40,057 bases of DNA from Deltaproteobacteria bacterium (GTDB taxonomy: Bacteria > Myxococcota_A > Polyangia > JAAYKL01): positions 1-40,057 of the forward strand of contig JAFGQN010000122.1 of NCBI GenBank assembly GCA_016935665.1, written 5' to 3'. The position numbers and the translations under genes were made by a program. This document shows, piece after piece, positions 1-9,300 of the stretch (the stretch's first letter is position 1; each line of letters opens with the position of its first letter). Under the pieces are notes generated by a model. That model did not search any database, was not told the origin of the DNA, and worked only from the letters and a program-made list of their open reading frames with translations.

Positions 1-283
1 GCGCAAAATTCTTCTGCCGAATCAGAAGCGACCTGATCACCTGCAAAAAAACACGGCATCTCTCCAACAACTGCGCTCGACCTGCTTTTCCAGGGTAAAC
101 TCCCGGCTTTCGACGCGTATCTGACTGCTACCGCTGGAATCGGCGGAGGACATCCAGAGCAAAATTGTGTATTGTCTTATCAATCCCAACAGGGGACGGA
201 TGAATTCGAAAGCAGGCTCCAGGTAACAACAGCAACGCAGACAAATCATGCCGGCGCGCACGCGAGGGAGATAAAAGGATTCG
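1..283. other. Left edge, no supported gene
   Basis: This stretch lies downstream of the large surface lipoprotein gene. A minus-strand frame of about 90 codons crosses it and overlaps the lipoprotein 3' end, but its product has no recognisable domain or signal and no good ribosome site. A plus-strand frame open from base 2 to a TGA ending at 124 could be the tail of a gene that begins outside the window, but nothing in it is recognisable. No convincing terminator hairpin with a T run was seen. Confidence 0.4.
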
Positions 284-3200
284 CTACGGCTCGTGAACAG
301 TAACGTGTTCAATGGCGGTCGAGCCGCTGCCGTTCCGATGACAGCGCCATCTGATTTGAATCACATTACCCGCGTATGGCGAAAGGTCAATCACCTGTCT
401 TTCCCAGGGGCCGATGATGTCTGTGGCCAACGGTCCCGAAAACGTATCGAGCAAGGTGGCGACGCCATCAATGAGAACCTCCACTTCCATATCACCCACC
501 TCTGCCCCGGAGCGATGCACCCAAAAATCCAGGACCGGCGCCGTTGCGCCGGCAAGGTCAATCCCCGGAGAGGTCAGAACGGCCTTATCTGCAATTTGGC
601 TACCATAGGTGGTTGTCTCCACAAACCGCTCGAATGGCGCCACAGAATGGAGAGATGCTTCCTGCTTTTCAGTGTAACTCAGACTCCCAGTCATCCACCG
701 AATGTCAGCATAGCTGACCGTTGGGTCGCTGGTCCAGCCAAAGTTGCCGTCGGGAACACCGGCGAATTCGTCAAACGTCTCGAGAAAATACGTTTGTGAT
801 ACGTGGACGTAGTCCGAGATGGTTTTGACATCATTTCCGGCAGCGCTTGTAACCGTCAGGGTAATCGAATACTCTCCAGGAGTATCCAGCGCAAACATTG
901 GGGCTTGGGAACTGCCATCGGTATCATCAAGCCACGAAACGGTGCCGGGACCAGAAATCTGCCAGTCCCAGGATTGAATCAGTTCTGTGGAAAAATCTTC
1001 CATTAAAATTCGCTCGCCAACTGCCACGTCTTCGAAGAAAACTGAAAAATCCGCAAAGGGCGCATCCATTTCTCGCAATGAGATCTCATCCACGCCAAAT
1101 GGACACTGTCTGTTATCTGTTGACGAATCAGGTTCCAACTCAAATCTGAGAAACACTACTTGCCCGGCAAAAGGCGACAAATCCACAGACCGGCGATGCC
1201 AGGCGCCTTCTGGCCCGGATTCGGTATAGTCGTACAAGTACGCAACGTACTCAGTCTCCACACCCGTCACTGCATCAATAACATTCAGCCATAGTCGGCT
1301 GCCAGAAGCTCCAAAATAGAAATACGAGAACTCAACCACTGGCGCTGCAAGTTGCGACAGGTCAAGGGGCGGCCCTGTCATTGATGCCGTTCTTCCGTCG
1401 ATACTGCTATAATACCGTTGGTAACCACAGGCATACCGGGTGCCACCTGTGCTGTCATCCTCGGTCATTGCCCCGTTGGGCAGTTCACCCGCTTCATCGA
1501 CAAGCAGCCATCGAGTAAACGAAGCATCGTTCTGTTCAACGTTCCACCCAAACTGCAGCAAATCACCTTCCGCAAATTCTTCGAAGCCTTCGCGATACAA
1601 CACATCAGAGACAGTGATGTAACCTGATTTGGTGTGAGTATCTGTCCCGGCGTCGTTGGTAACAGTGAGCGTTACATCATATTCACCTGCGGCTGTAAAC
1701 ACCGCCAATGGATTCCGGGATGTACTGTCAGTGCCTCCCACAAACCGGGCTGTCCCTGGCCCGCTAACGGACCACTGCCACGTCTGTGCAACTTCAGTCG
1801 TTTCGTCATAAAACGGCACCACCTGGGCCAGGTCAACTGATGTGTCCGGCGTGCTAAAGTCGGCAGTCATGGTGTCTGGTTCTCGAATAATCACATCATC
1901 AACGGCAAAACCAGTTCGGGCTCCCCCGTCGAAGCCAATACGAATGGTCTGTCCCACGAACGCGGACAAATCCGCATACACTTGTATCCACTCATCTGTC
2001 GCCGTTTCAGTGTAATCTGCTGTAATAGTGAAGACCTCTGCCAGCCACGTGCTCTCCTGCATTACCCTTACCCGCAAAGTTATCCCTGAGTTGCCCCGAA
2101 TGTAGTACCAGAAACTAAGCAGCGGCGAGACGGCATCCGCCAAATTGACCTCTGGACTCTCCGCCATAGGCGTGCCGTAGTAGGAGTCAGGCGCTGGGGC
2201 CAGGTAATTGCCGTTCCCGGAATGATCTGAAGGAGGAACAGAAGAAGGCACCGTTTCCCGCGCAGTCCACCAGCTGATTTCTTCGCCGGCTGGCTTGTCC
2301 TCGTAATCGAACCGGTACATGGTCCATGCTTCCTGTCCGGCAATATCGGTGTTGGTAAAATTATCAAAATCCTGGTGAAGATACGCATTCTTCACAGCAA
2401 GCCAAGCAGTTCTGGCAACCGAACTCTCCCCTTCCGCGTTGGTCACCGTTAATGTTACATCGTAACTGCCAGGCACTGGAAATCTCACCACCGGATGCTG
2501 GCTTGTCTCATCCGTGCCTTCCTCAAAAACCGGTGCGCCTGGACCATCAAATTCCCATAACCAGCTGTCCGGTGCATCACTCGATATGTCCGTAAAATGA
2601 ACCGGTTGTGCGGAGCCAGGAGCCCTGGTATCTGCAATAAAATCCACCACTGAACGTATCGGTTCCCGCACCCATACGTCATCAATCGCCATACCGGCGT
2701 AGCTGTCCGGTTCAGACGCACGGAAAACAATTCGAACCCGTTCTCCTGCGTGGCTGCTCAAATCCAGCAGCACGTTCCGCCAGGGATCCGAACCGGCGGT
2801 CTGCTGCTCACCTTCCATGTACCACAGGGAGTACTCATCTGTGCCGTTGTCGACGAGCACCCGCAATGCCCCCATATCAGCGTATTCATAATGCCCATAC
2901 ATAAAATACCAGAATGATAACTGGGGAGAAATGGCATCTGTTAAGTCAATTTCAACCGTCTGCACCCCCCCAAGTGTCGACCCGCTCGCACTATTGAGCG
3001 CAATGGCATAGTTTCCCGCGCCGCTGGTATGGTCCACTTCCGGTCCGGTACGCTGATGAACCCAGGGGACGGATTCACGCACAAGCCAGCCGGCAGTTCC
3101 CGCATCGCCAGCTGGTGCCCATCCATGCTGACCGGCAAGGCTGCTGGCTGTATCGTAGTCATCAAAATCCACATGAAAATATTCACCCCATATGGCAATG

Positions 3201-4279
3201 GGAACTTCAATTTTGGATGCGACAGTATTGCCACAAATATCTGACACTGTATCAAACACTTCCAGGGAATAGCGATCGCTGTCAGCGACACCACTGAACT
3301 GGACGTCGTAGGTTTTTGCGTCGATTTGTGTCACACTGTCCATAACCCCAGTGCCGGTATCGGAAACCAGGTCAAGACTGTACATGTCAATACCTTGCAC
3401 GGCCTCGTTAAACACAAGTCGATACGTGCCGCTCACTGTCCCGCGGGGATACACGCCCTGAGGGGAAACAACTTTGGGTCTGCCCGGCAGCGGGTCAATG
3501 CAATCGCTCAACAGGAAATGCACTGACACCGCCCTGTCCAGAGTTGTACCGCAGGTATCGGATACAGAACTGTCGATCACCAGCGTGTAGGAATCATTTT
3601 TGGCAACGCCGGTCACGTCAATGCGATACTCAAACGGATTTATTTCAGTAACCCCATCTATGGTGCCAATACCCGAACCTTGCACCCAGGTGATGTTGCC
3701 AATGTCAAATCCTTCCACCGGATTGTTGAACAGCACATGGTACGAAAAACTACTCTCCACCAGCTGAACATCCACCTCTCTGGAAGAAACCACATCCAAA
3801 GCGACTGCTCCGTTGCAGTTCAACGCCGTTTCGGTGACCGTGTCTTCGGGGACACTGGAAGCGGAATCAGACCACGTGTCTGTTTGCGTATCGACGGAAG
3901 AATCGTTCTCACCAGGTGAATCCGTCCCGCTGGTGCTATTATTCGCCGTCGCCGAATCCGTTCCCGTTGGAGAGGTTGCAACTGATGCGGTATCCGCCGA
4001 TGTATTCGTATCAGCCGCGTTCATACTGGTATCGCCAATAGAATCAGTACTCACTACATCAACTGGCCTGGTCGCGGTATCTGCAGCCGTGCTGTCCGAA
4101 CCGGTACTGTTGGTATCGAAGGAAAGCGTGTCACTGTCTGAAACACTATCCTTAAACGCATCGGCTGTATCAGGCATGGAAGATGTATCTTGCCCCCTGG
4201 ATTTAGATTTTTGGGTACAGCCGACAAGCATCCCCAAGGGGACAATTGTAAAAAAACAACACAACATGAATTTAGCCAC
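284..4279 (-). CDS. Large surface lipoprotein with Ig-like, choice-of-anchor J and PKD domains
   Basis: Predicted 1331-residue surface lipoprotein, probably an adhesin or structural/binding protein; no catalytic motif is seen. The start is GTG, with GAGG about 10 bases upstream; a nearby ATG lies in another frame. Residues 1-21 form a lipoprotein signal ending LVGC (Cys21). Residues 22-155 are a Ser/Thr/Asp-rich linker. Two bacterial Ig-like modules with calcium-adhesin-like patterning follow (about 155-260 and 270-365). Then come four jelly-roll modules of the choice-of-anchor J/MAM-like type, each opening with a hydrophobic, Phe-Asp-rich strand and containing Asp-Asp-Val near the end. They alternate with three PKD domains (about 545-630, 805-890, 1075-1160) bearing the W-x-W and Y-x-V/I-T-L-T-V-T signatures. 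The protein ends in the fourth jelly roll. Family assignment rests on motifs seen by eye; the ligand is unknown. Confidence 0.85.
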   Translation of the reverse strand: MAKFMLCCFFTIVPLGMLVGCTQKSKSRGQDTSSMPDTADAFKDSVSDSDTLSFDTNSTGSDSTAADTATRPVDVVSTDSIGDTSMNAADTNTSADTASVATSPTGTDSATANNSTSGTDSPGENDSSVDTQTDTWSDSASSVPEDTVTETALNCNGAVALDVVSSREVDVQLVESSFSYHVLFNNPVEGFDIGNITWVQGSGIGTIDGVTEINPFEYRIDVTGVAKNDSYTLVIDSSVSDTCGTTLDRAVSVHFLLSDCIDPLPGRPKVVSPQGVYPRGTVSGTYRLVFNEAVQGIDMYSLDLVSDTGTGVMDSVTQIDAKTYDVQFSGVADSDRYSLEVFDTVSDICGNTVASKIEVPIAIWGEYFHVDFDDYDTASSLAGQHGWAPAGDAGTAGWLVRESVPWVHQRTGPEVDHTSGAGNYAIALNSASGSTLGGVQTVEIDLTDAISPQLSFWYFMYGHYEYADMGALRVLVDNGTDEYSLWYMEGEQQTAGSDPWRNVLLDLSSHAGERVRIVFRASEPDSYAGMAIDDVWVREPIRSVVDFIADTRAPGSAQPVHFTDISSDAPDSWLWEFDGPGAPVFEEGTDETSQHPVVRFPVPGSYDVTLTVTNAEGESSVARTAWLAVKNAYLHQDFDNFTNTDIAGQEAWTMYRFDYEDKPAGEEISWWTARETVPSSVPPSDHSGNGNYLAPAPDSYYGTPMAESPEVNLADAVSPLLSFWYYIRGNSGITLRVRVMQESTWLAEVFTITADYTETATDEWIQVYADLSAFVGQTIRIGFDGGARTGFAVDDVIIREPDTMTADFSTPDTSVDLAQVVPFYDETTEVAQTWQWSVSGPGTARFVGGTDSTSRNPLAVFTAAGEYDVTLTVTNDAGTDTHTKSGYITVSDVLYREGFEEFAEGDLLQFGWNVEQNDASFTRWLLVDEAGELPNGAMTEDDSTGGTRYACGYQRYYSSIDGRTASMTGPPLDLSQLAAPVVEFSYFYFGASGSRLWLNVIDAVTGVETEYVAYLYDYTESGPEGAWHRRSVDLSPFAGQVVFLRFELEPDSSTDNRQCPFGVDEISLREMDAPFADFSVFFEDVAVGERILMEDFSTELIQSWDWQISGPGTVSWLDDTDGSSQAPMFALDTPGEYSITLTVTSAAGNDVKTISDYVHVSQTYFLETFDEFAGVPDGNFGWTSDPTVSYADIRWMTGSLSYTEKQEASLHSVAPFERFVETTTYGSQIADKAVLTSPGIDLAGATAPVLDFWVHRSGAEVGDMEVEVLIDGVATLLDTFSGPLATDIIGPWERQVIDLSPYAGNVIQIRWRCHRNGSGSTAIEHVTVHEP

Positions 4280-4770
4280 TTCATAACCTCATTTCGAATT
4301 GACATCCACTGCGACATCTAAAAATTAACCCGCTCTGAACAATATCATATTCCGCTGAAACTTCATATACATTACGATACATAAACAATACCTTTCAAGG
4401 TGCAACATATCTTCGACTCGGCAGATTATTTAATTGGCCACTTCACCAGAATCTGTGGGTGAATTTCGGCTCAGGTAGCTTACCGAGGGTATGATACAAG
4501 GGCTTTAGGACGAATAAAAGCCATGTTGCCTTAATCTTCCATTCGGCACACCGATTTTTCTTTCATGTTTGATTTCATGAACACGAAAATTGCATTTCTC
4601 TGTACATGAGAAAATGCGACGCGTGTTTGGTTTAGTGAAAAATTTTACTTCTTCCCCACCTGAACGCGCAGCAATGCACCAATTTGAGATTTGGAAGCCT
4701 CAAAAAAAACCTGAATCAACTCAGGCACCTTCATCGCTGTCGAACGCACCTCCCAGGCAGGAATGAAATC
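4280..4770. other. Intergenic region between two surface lipoprotein genes
   Basis: About 490 bases between the start of the PKD lipoprotein gene and the end of the FGE-fold lipoprotein gene, both on the minus strand. It is AT-rich near the PKD gene. It holds an intrinsic terminator for the upstream gene (4702-4725), so the PKD gene probably has its own promoter here, but I could not find a convincing -35/-10 pair. The plus-strand frame that begins near 4684 is antisense to the FGE-fold gene and is not credible. Confidence 0.5.
4702..4725 (-). terminator. Rho-independent terminator after the FGE-fold lipoprotein gene
   Basis: Read on the minus strand, CCTGA and TCAGG form a 5-bp stem around a six-base loop, followed at once by eight T residues. 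It lies about 46 bases past the stop codon at 4771. The T run is strong and the stem is short, so it is a probable intrinsic terminator separating the FGE-fold gene from the PKD lipoprotein gene. Confidence 0.65.
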
Positions 4771-6057
4771 TTACTCCAGCACTGCCGAAGCATCGTCATC
4801 AACGGTAATCGCCAGACGGAAACCGCGATGAGAAGAACGATCCCTGGCCCAGCCGATACCGCGATGCCCGGACCTCGCATGAAACGCGGGATGATCCATG
4901 GCGCCGCCTCGCAGCACGCGATATGTGCCGGTTTGGGGTCCCTCCGGATTGACCAGCGGTTCATTAATGCCGGAGCGTGGATATGTCGAGGAATGCCAGT
5001 CCCAGACCCATTCATAGGTATTGCCGCTCATATCATAAATGCCAAAGGCATTGGGCGCCAATGTGGCAACCGGGTGAGGGGTTTTCACACCGTCCATTGC
5101 AGAATTGAACTCGTACCAGCCGATTGCATCCAGACTTTCGTTTTGACCAATGGGCTGGGTGATCTCACCATCGCTGTTTGCACTGGGATGGAACGCGGTG
5201 TAACTGTTGGCCCGTGCGGCATACTCCCACTCCGCCTCGGTTGGCAGACGCACGCCCTCGCATTCATAGATGCTGTCAATGTTGTTTAAAGACGCGGTCA
5301 TTTCAAAAACCCCTCCCGCAGAGCGATTCATACAATCACTCGGTTTGGTTACATGAGTCCCGCTTTGGCATTCCATATCGGCCAGGTGATAACATGCAGG
5401 CAGGCCGAGACGTTCAGAATAGGCATTTGCGAACACCACGGCATCGTTCCAGCGTATATCATTCACCGGACATTCGTGACCGCAGTCACTGAAATAGCTG
5501 GGATTCCATCCGACAACGTCAACGAAAAGCGCCTGCGTTACCTCGGTTGCCATTATCAGATAACTGTTGGTCAATTCCACAAAGTGCAGATTCTCATCGG
5601 CGTCTCTGCCCGGCTCGGCAACACAATTCGAACCGCCGGGGTACTCCTCCGGGCACGCCCCGTCCGGTGTTCCCATCCAGAATGTGCCGGCAGGCACGCG
5701 AACCCAGTCCTGAAACGCCTCCGCCATTACATCGCTGTCCATCTCGTTGCTGTTGCCATCCCCACCCGAATCACTGTCACTGTCCCCTCCCGAATCACTG
5801 TCACTGTCCTCATCCGAATCACTGTCACTGTCCCCTCCCGAATCACTGTCACTGTCCCCTCCCGAATCACTGTCACTGTCCCCATCGCTATTTTCCGCCC
5901 CTGTGTCACTCTCTGTTTGGCCGGTGTCACCGGGAGTATCCCTGTGAAGCGGATGGTGCTGGTAACACCCGCACAATAACAATACTGCCGACAACATCAT
6001 CGTTGTGCAAATACCTATTACATTGCGAAATCCGTCCTGGAAATTTCTGATGGTCAT
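4771..6057 (-). CDS. FGE-sulfatase (SUMF1-fold) lipoprotein with Ser-Asp repeat linker
   Basis: Predicted 428-residue envelope lipoprotein. ATG start with AGGGG about 7 bases upstream. The signal peptide ends LLLCGC (Cys31). Residues about 45-110 are acidic and contain five copies of an eight-residue Gly/Asp/Ser repeat. The rest is an FGE-sulfatase domain: VPAGTFWMG opening, ATEVTQALF, LPTEAEWEYAAR, GIYDMSGNTYEWVWDW and the closing RVLRGG ... HRGFRL. True formylglycine-generating enzymes carry two copper-binding cysteines shortly after RGG(S). Here that stretch has His and Arg but no Cys, so oxidase activity is unlikely; many such proteins are binding or structural. A second protein of this type is at 18979. 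A terminator follows at 4702-4725. Confidence 0.88.
   Translation of the reverse strand: MTIRNFQDGFRNVIGICTTMMLSAVLLLCGCYQHHPLHRDTPGDTGQTESDTGAENSDGDSDSDSGGDSDSDSGGDSDSDSDEDSDSDSGGDSDSDSGGDGNSNEMDSDVMAEAFQDWVRVPAGTFWMGTPDGACPEEYPGGSNCVAEPGRDADENLHFVELTNSYLIMATEVTQALFVDVVGWNPSYFSDCGHECPVNDIRWNDAVVFANAYSERLGLPACYHLADMECQSGTHVTKPSDCMNRSAGGVFEMTASLNNIDSIYECEGVRLPTEAEWEYAARANSYTAFHPSANSDGEITQPIGQNESLDAIGWYEFNSAMDGVKTPHPVATLAPNAFGIYDMSGNTYEWVWDWHSSTYPRSGINEPLVNPEGPQTGTYRVLRGGAMDHPAFHARSGHRGIGWARDRSSHRGFRLAITVDDDASAVLE
5766..5885 (-). repeat. 24-bp tandem repeat, five copies, coding Ser-Asp linker
   Basis: Five head-to-tail 24-bp units, nearly identical (the second unit has a CTCAT variant, the last runs into CCCCAT). 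They lie inside the FGE-fold lipoprotein gene and encode the repeated octapeptide with Asp-Ser-Asp-Ser and Gly-Gly. Because the unit is a multiple of three, copy-number change would alter linker length without breaking the frame. Confidence 0.92.
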
Positions 6058-6372
6058 AATATACCCCTGATGCCTGCCTTGCAGTTTAAAACACGAATGC
6101 AGTTTCTGGAAGCATAATGGGGGCCATATGCGTCCGGACAGGAAGACATCTCTTTCGTCGCGGAATGATTGAACATTGGTGAATTATCCAAAGGTGTGCC
6201 ACATATGTGCCAAATACAGGGTTTGCGCTGCGCAGCCCACTGGCTAAAACAGCCGGCAGTTTTTCTTTCTCGATATTCAGCGCGAAGGCATTGAACTTTA
6301 TAATTCCCTGACTACTTCCGCTGAATAGTTACGGTTCGTTGGCTTAAATTCGCCCCGAAGATATTGAGCGGG
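6058..6372. other. Intergenic region upstream of the FGE-fold gene
   Basis: About 315 bases between the stop of the VIT/VWA gene and the start of the FGE-fold gene. Any promoter for the latter should be here, but no clear -35/-10 or -24/-12 pair was found. It contains a direct repeat of GTGCCA around an ACATAT core near 6196-6213. A hairpin with a T run at 6240-6264 is oriented for plus-strand transcription, for which there is no gene. Confidence 0.45.
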
Positions 6373-9300
6373 TTACACATTCGTCACTTTTTCCGATGCG
6401 ATGGACACGTTGAATCTGGCGCCGTCAAAGTTGAGTTGGATGCGTTTTACGTCGACGTCGCGTTTGAGTTTGTCGGTGGGGGTGGCGGGGGTGAGCTGGA
6501 TTTGCCAATCGGGGTGAGCCATGTCGCCAAAGTCGAACAGGCGCAGGCCAGCCAGGGGGGCCATGATATCGTTGGAAGCGGTGACGGGGGTGTCACCCGC
6601 AACGAGGGCTGCGCCGGGGGCGAATTCAAAATCTTCCCACATGATGAGCTGTATCTGTTTTTGGCCCTGGAACATGCCGGTGCGTTTGAGCTGGCGTTCC
6701 ACGGCCGCCACCATGGTTTTGTTGTTGTCGGATTTGGCCTGGTGCAGCATTTTGGCCAACAGGCCCACGGATAACGCCTCGGCCCAGGGGCGGGGATCGG
6801 CGGCGCCCAGCTCGCCTTCGCTGGTGGCCACTTTGCGGGCAATGCGCAAGGCCTCATCGGTTTTGCCCATGCCGGCAGCGGCCAATGCCAGACGCAGTTG
6901 CGCCACGGCATCATCGGGGGTGGCTTCCACCAGGGTGGCATACTGCCGATACGCATCGCCATACCACTGATGACGCAAAAAGATGTCGCCCAGTTTCTGG
7001 CGCACTACCGGGTTTTGCGCGTTGAATTCCACCAGCTCCGAGCACACGCGCCGTGCGGACTGGTCTTTGCCTTTCTGAGCCAGAATGTCGCACAGCACAA
7101 TGAGGGTTTCCGGAGAGGCCTCGCCTTTACGATGCAATCGTTCGGCTTCACGCCGGGCGTCATCCACCAGTCCGTTTTCCATCAGCACAGTGATGAGCAG
7201 TTCCCGCCCTTCGGCTTCCGGGTGGAGTTTCACCATGCGGCGCACTTCTTCAAGCCTTGCGTCAGGAGTTTTCAGCGCGGCCAATCCCGTCTTTACTGCG
7301 GGCCAGTTGACGCTGGCGCCAAAGTACAGCCCCATGGTGGCGTCCACATCGAGGAATGAACGGCGAATCCAGCGGGCCAGATATTTTTTGGCGGCCGGAT
7401 ATTCCGAAAAGGCGGAAAGCAGCGCCACCACATTCTGAGAGGTGCTGACCCGCTGTGCAATCAAATCGAGCAATACTTTGCGCTGGCGGGCAGTCATCAG
7501 TTCGCAGCGCTTGCCGGCTTCTTTAAAAATACGCAACGTGTCCATGGCATTCTGTGAGCGATTCAGTCGCAGTTGCCACAGCAACCGCCGTTCTCTAAGC
7601 GGTCGTCTGGCGGCGTCGGAACACACTTCCAAATCGAATACGCGACTTTGGGCCTGGGTGGTGGTGGCCACCTGCAATTGGGATTCGTCGGCATCGTCCC
7701 TTTGACCACGTATGCCATAACTCCCAGTGCCGATACGGCCTTCGCTTTGCCCCATCTCCCCTTTTTCTTTCTGCGCGGCCAAACCACTGGCCGATGCAGA
7801 CGATCGTTTGGGGCTGGCGCTCATCTTGCGGCTGCGTAAACGCTCTCCACCGTCGGGATTCAATCCACCGGCGCCACGCCCGCTCATGTCATCCGACAAA
7901 TTATCGAGAGCCTGAACGGACTTATCGATTGCGGGCGCAGGCGGTGGAGCGGGCACCTCTTCCGCTTCCATGGGCGCCTGTTCCGCTGCTGCCTGCGTGG
8001 TCTGCGGCATGGGGGAGCGTGACATATCGGCCGACTTGCGCATCTCCATATCCATGGCTTCCGCCGGCGCTTCTTTGGAATCCGAGGAACAGCCAAATCC
8101 AAACAGCGGAATGGACAGCGCCTCTTCAACGCCCGGCCGATATTTTTGCCGCGTCATGTTCATGGACCAGGTGCGCCAGGGTTGCATGTAGGCGGGACCG
8201 TCCATGGGCTGTGGTTCTTCCAGCACCAAAAACGACGTAAACGGCGTCATCAACCCATACTGCAGGCCCAGCGAAATAATACGCCCGCGGTTTTCATCCA
8301 TGCCGCTGCCCATGAGCGACGACAAATACATGCGCGCCCACAGAGATGGAATGAACGAGTAAAAGTTTCCGGATTCCACATCCACCGAATACGTTTCTTT
8401 AAAGGATTCCCCGGCGAGGGTGCCGCGCACTTCAATTTTGTCGGGGAACTGATGATGGGTCCGCGCCAGCAAAATGGCCTCCTCCCCTTCGGACAGCTTT
8501 CCGCTCTGGGTGGTAAACACCTGGTCCAGTCCGGCGCCGGTATCAATGACCAGCTCGGTGATAGTGGGGGTTTTCAGCATGCCGGCGAAGCGCAGTGATT
8601 CCTGCACCACCTGTTCCGCCATGTCGATGCGGAACATCTTACCGCCGCCCACATCGGCCAGACGCTTGAGTAAACTGCGGTCGGCGCCCGCTCCCACTGC
8701 GATGGCAAACAACCGCGCCCTTGAATTCCCCATGGCGCGCCGCAACCGTTCGGCCAAATCATCGGCCGCGGTTTCCCCGGAAGTGGCCTGACCATCACCC
8801 ACATACACAATGGCCGGTTGTATCGAATCGTGCACCAGCGACAGCGCCTTTGAAAACATCTCGCCCAAATCGGTGGCCCCGGCCGGGGCAAGCTGGGCCA
8901 TTTTTTCAGCCGCCTCACTAATGTTTGCCTCCGTTGCCGCCGCCAGCCCTTTTTGGGGAAACAGCACTTTGGGCACAAGGTCGGTGGACATCACTGCGAA
9001 CCGGTCTTTGCTGCCCAGAGCGCGTAAAATGGCTTCGGCGGTTTGCTGGCGAATCTGGTGTTCCGCCGTATCTCCGCCAGCGGAAGTATCGAGCACCACC
9101 ACCACATCGCCGGGCACCTCTTGAACCTCTTTCCATTTTACGGCCGGTGTATAGCGCAACATGACATAGTCGGCTTCGTTGGCGCCAGTGCCGTAGCGCA
9201 TGACCCGCACGTTGTCGATGGTTTCCATTGGTTTCAACTCCAGCAGAAAGTCCGACCTGGGCACATAGCCCGAACGCCGCATCGAAACCGTTTTGTGGTC

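Noticed and set aside
37-312. 91-codon minus-strand frame at the left edge
   Set aside because: Overlaps the 3' end of the PKD lipoprotein gene, no ribosome site, no domain, unusual composition.
4684-5289. Long plus-strand frame opposite the FGE-fold gene
   Set aside because: Antisense to a strongly supported gene; the minus-strand product has clear domain motifs and this one has none.
5353-5979. Plus-strand frames of about 200 codons across the Ser-Asp repeat
   Set aside because: Open only because the 24-bp repeat lacks stops in several frames; the product is a simple repeat artefact.
6196-6213. Sigma-54 promoter in the TGGCACATATGTGG region
   Set aside because: The -24 part matches, but the -12 TTGC is absent at the right distance.
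6240-6264. Hairpin CTGGCT/AGCCGG followed by a T run
   Set aside because: Terminator-like only for plus-strand transcription, and there is no plus-strand gene before it.
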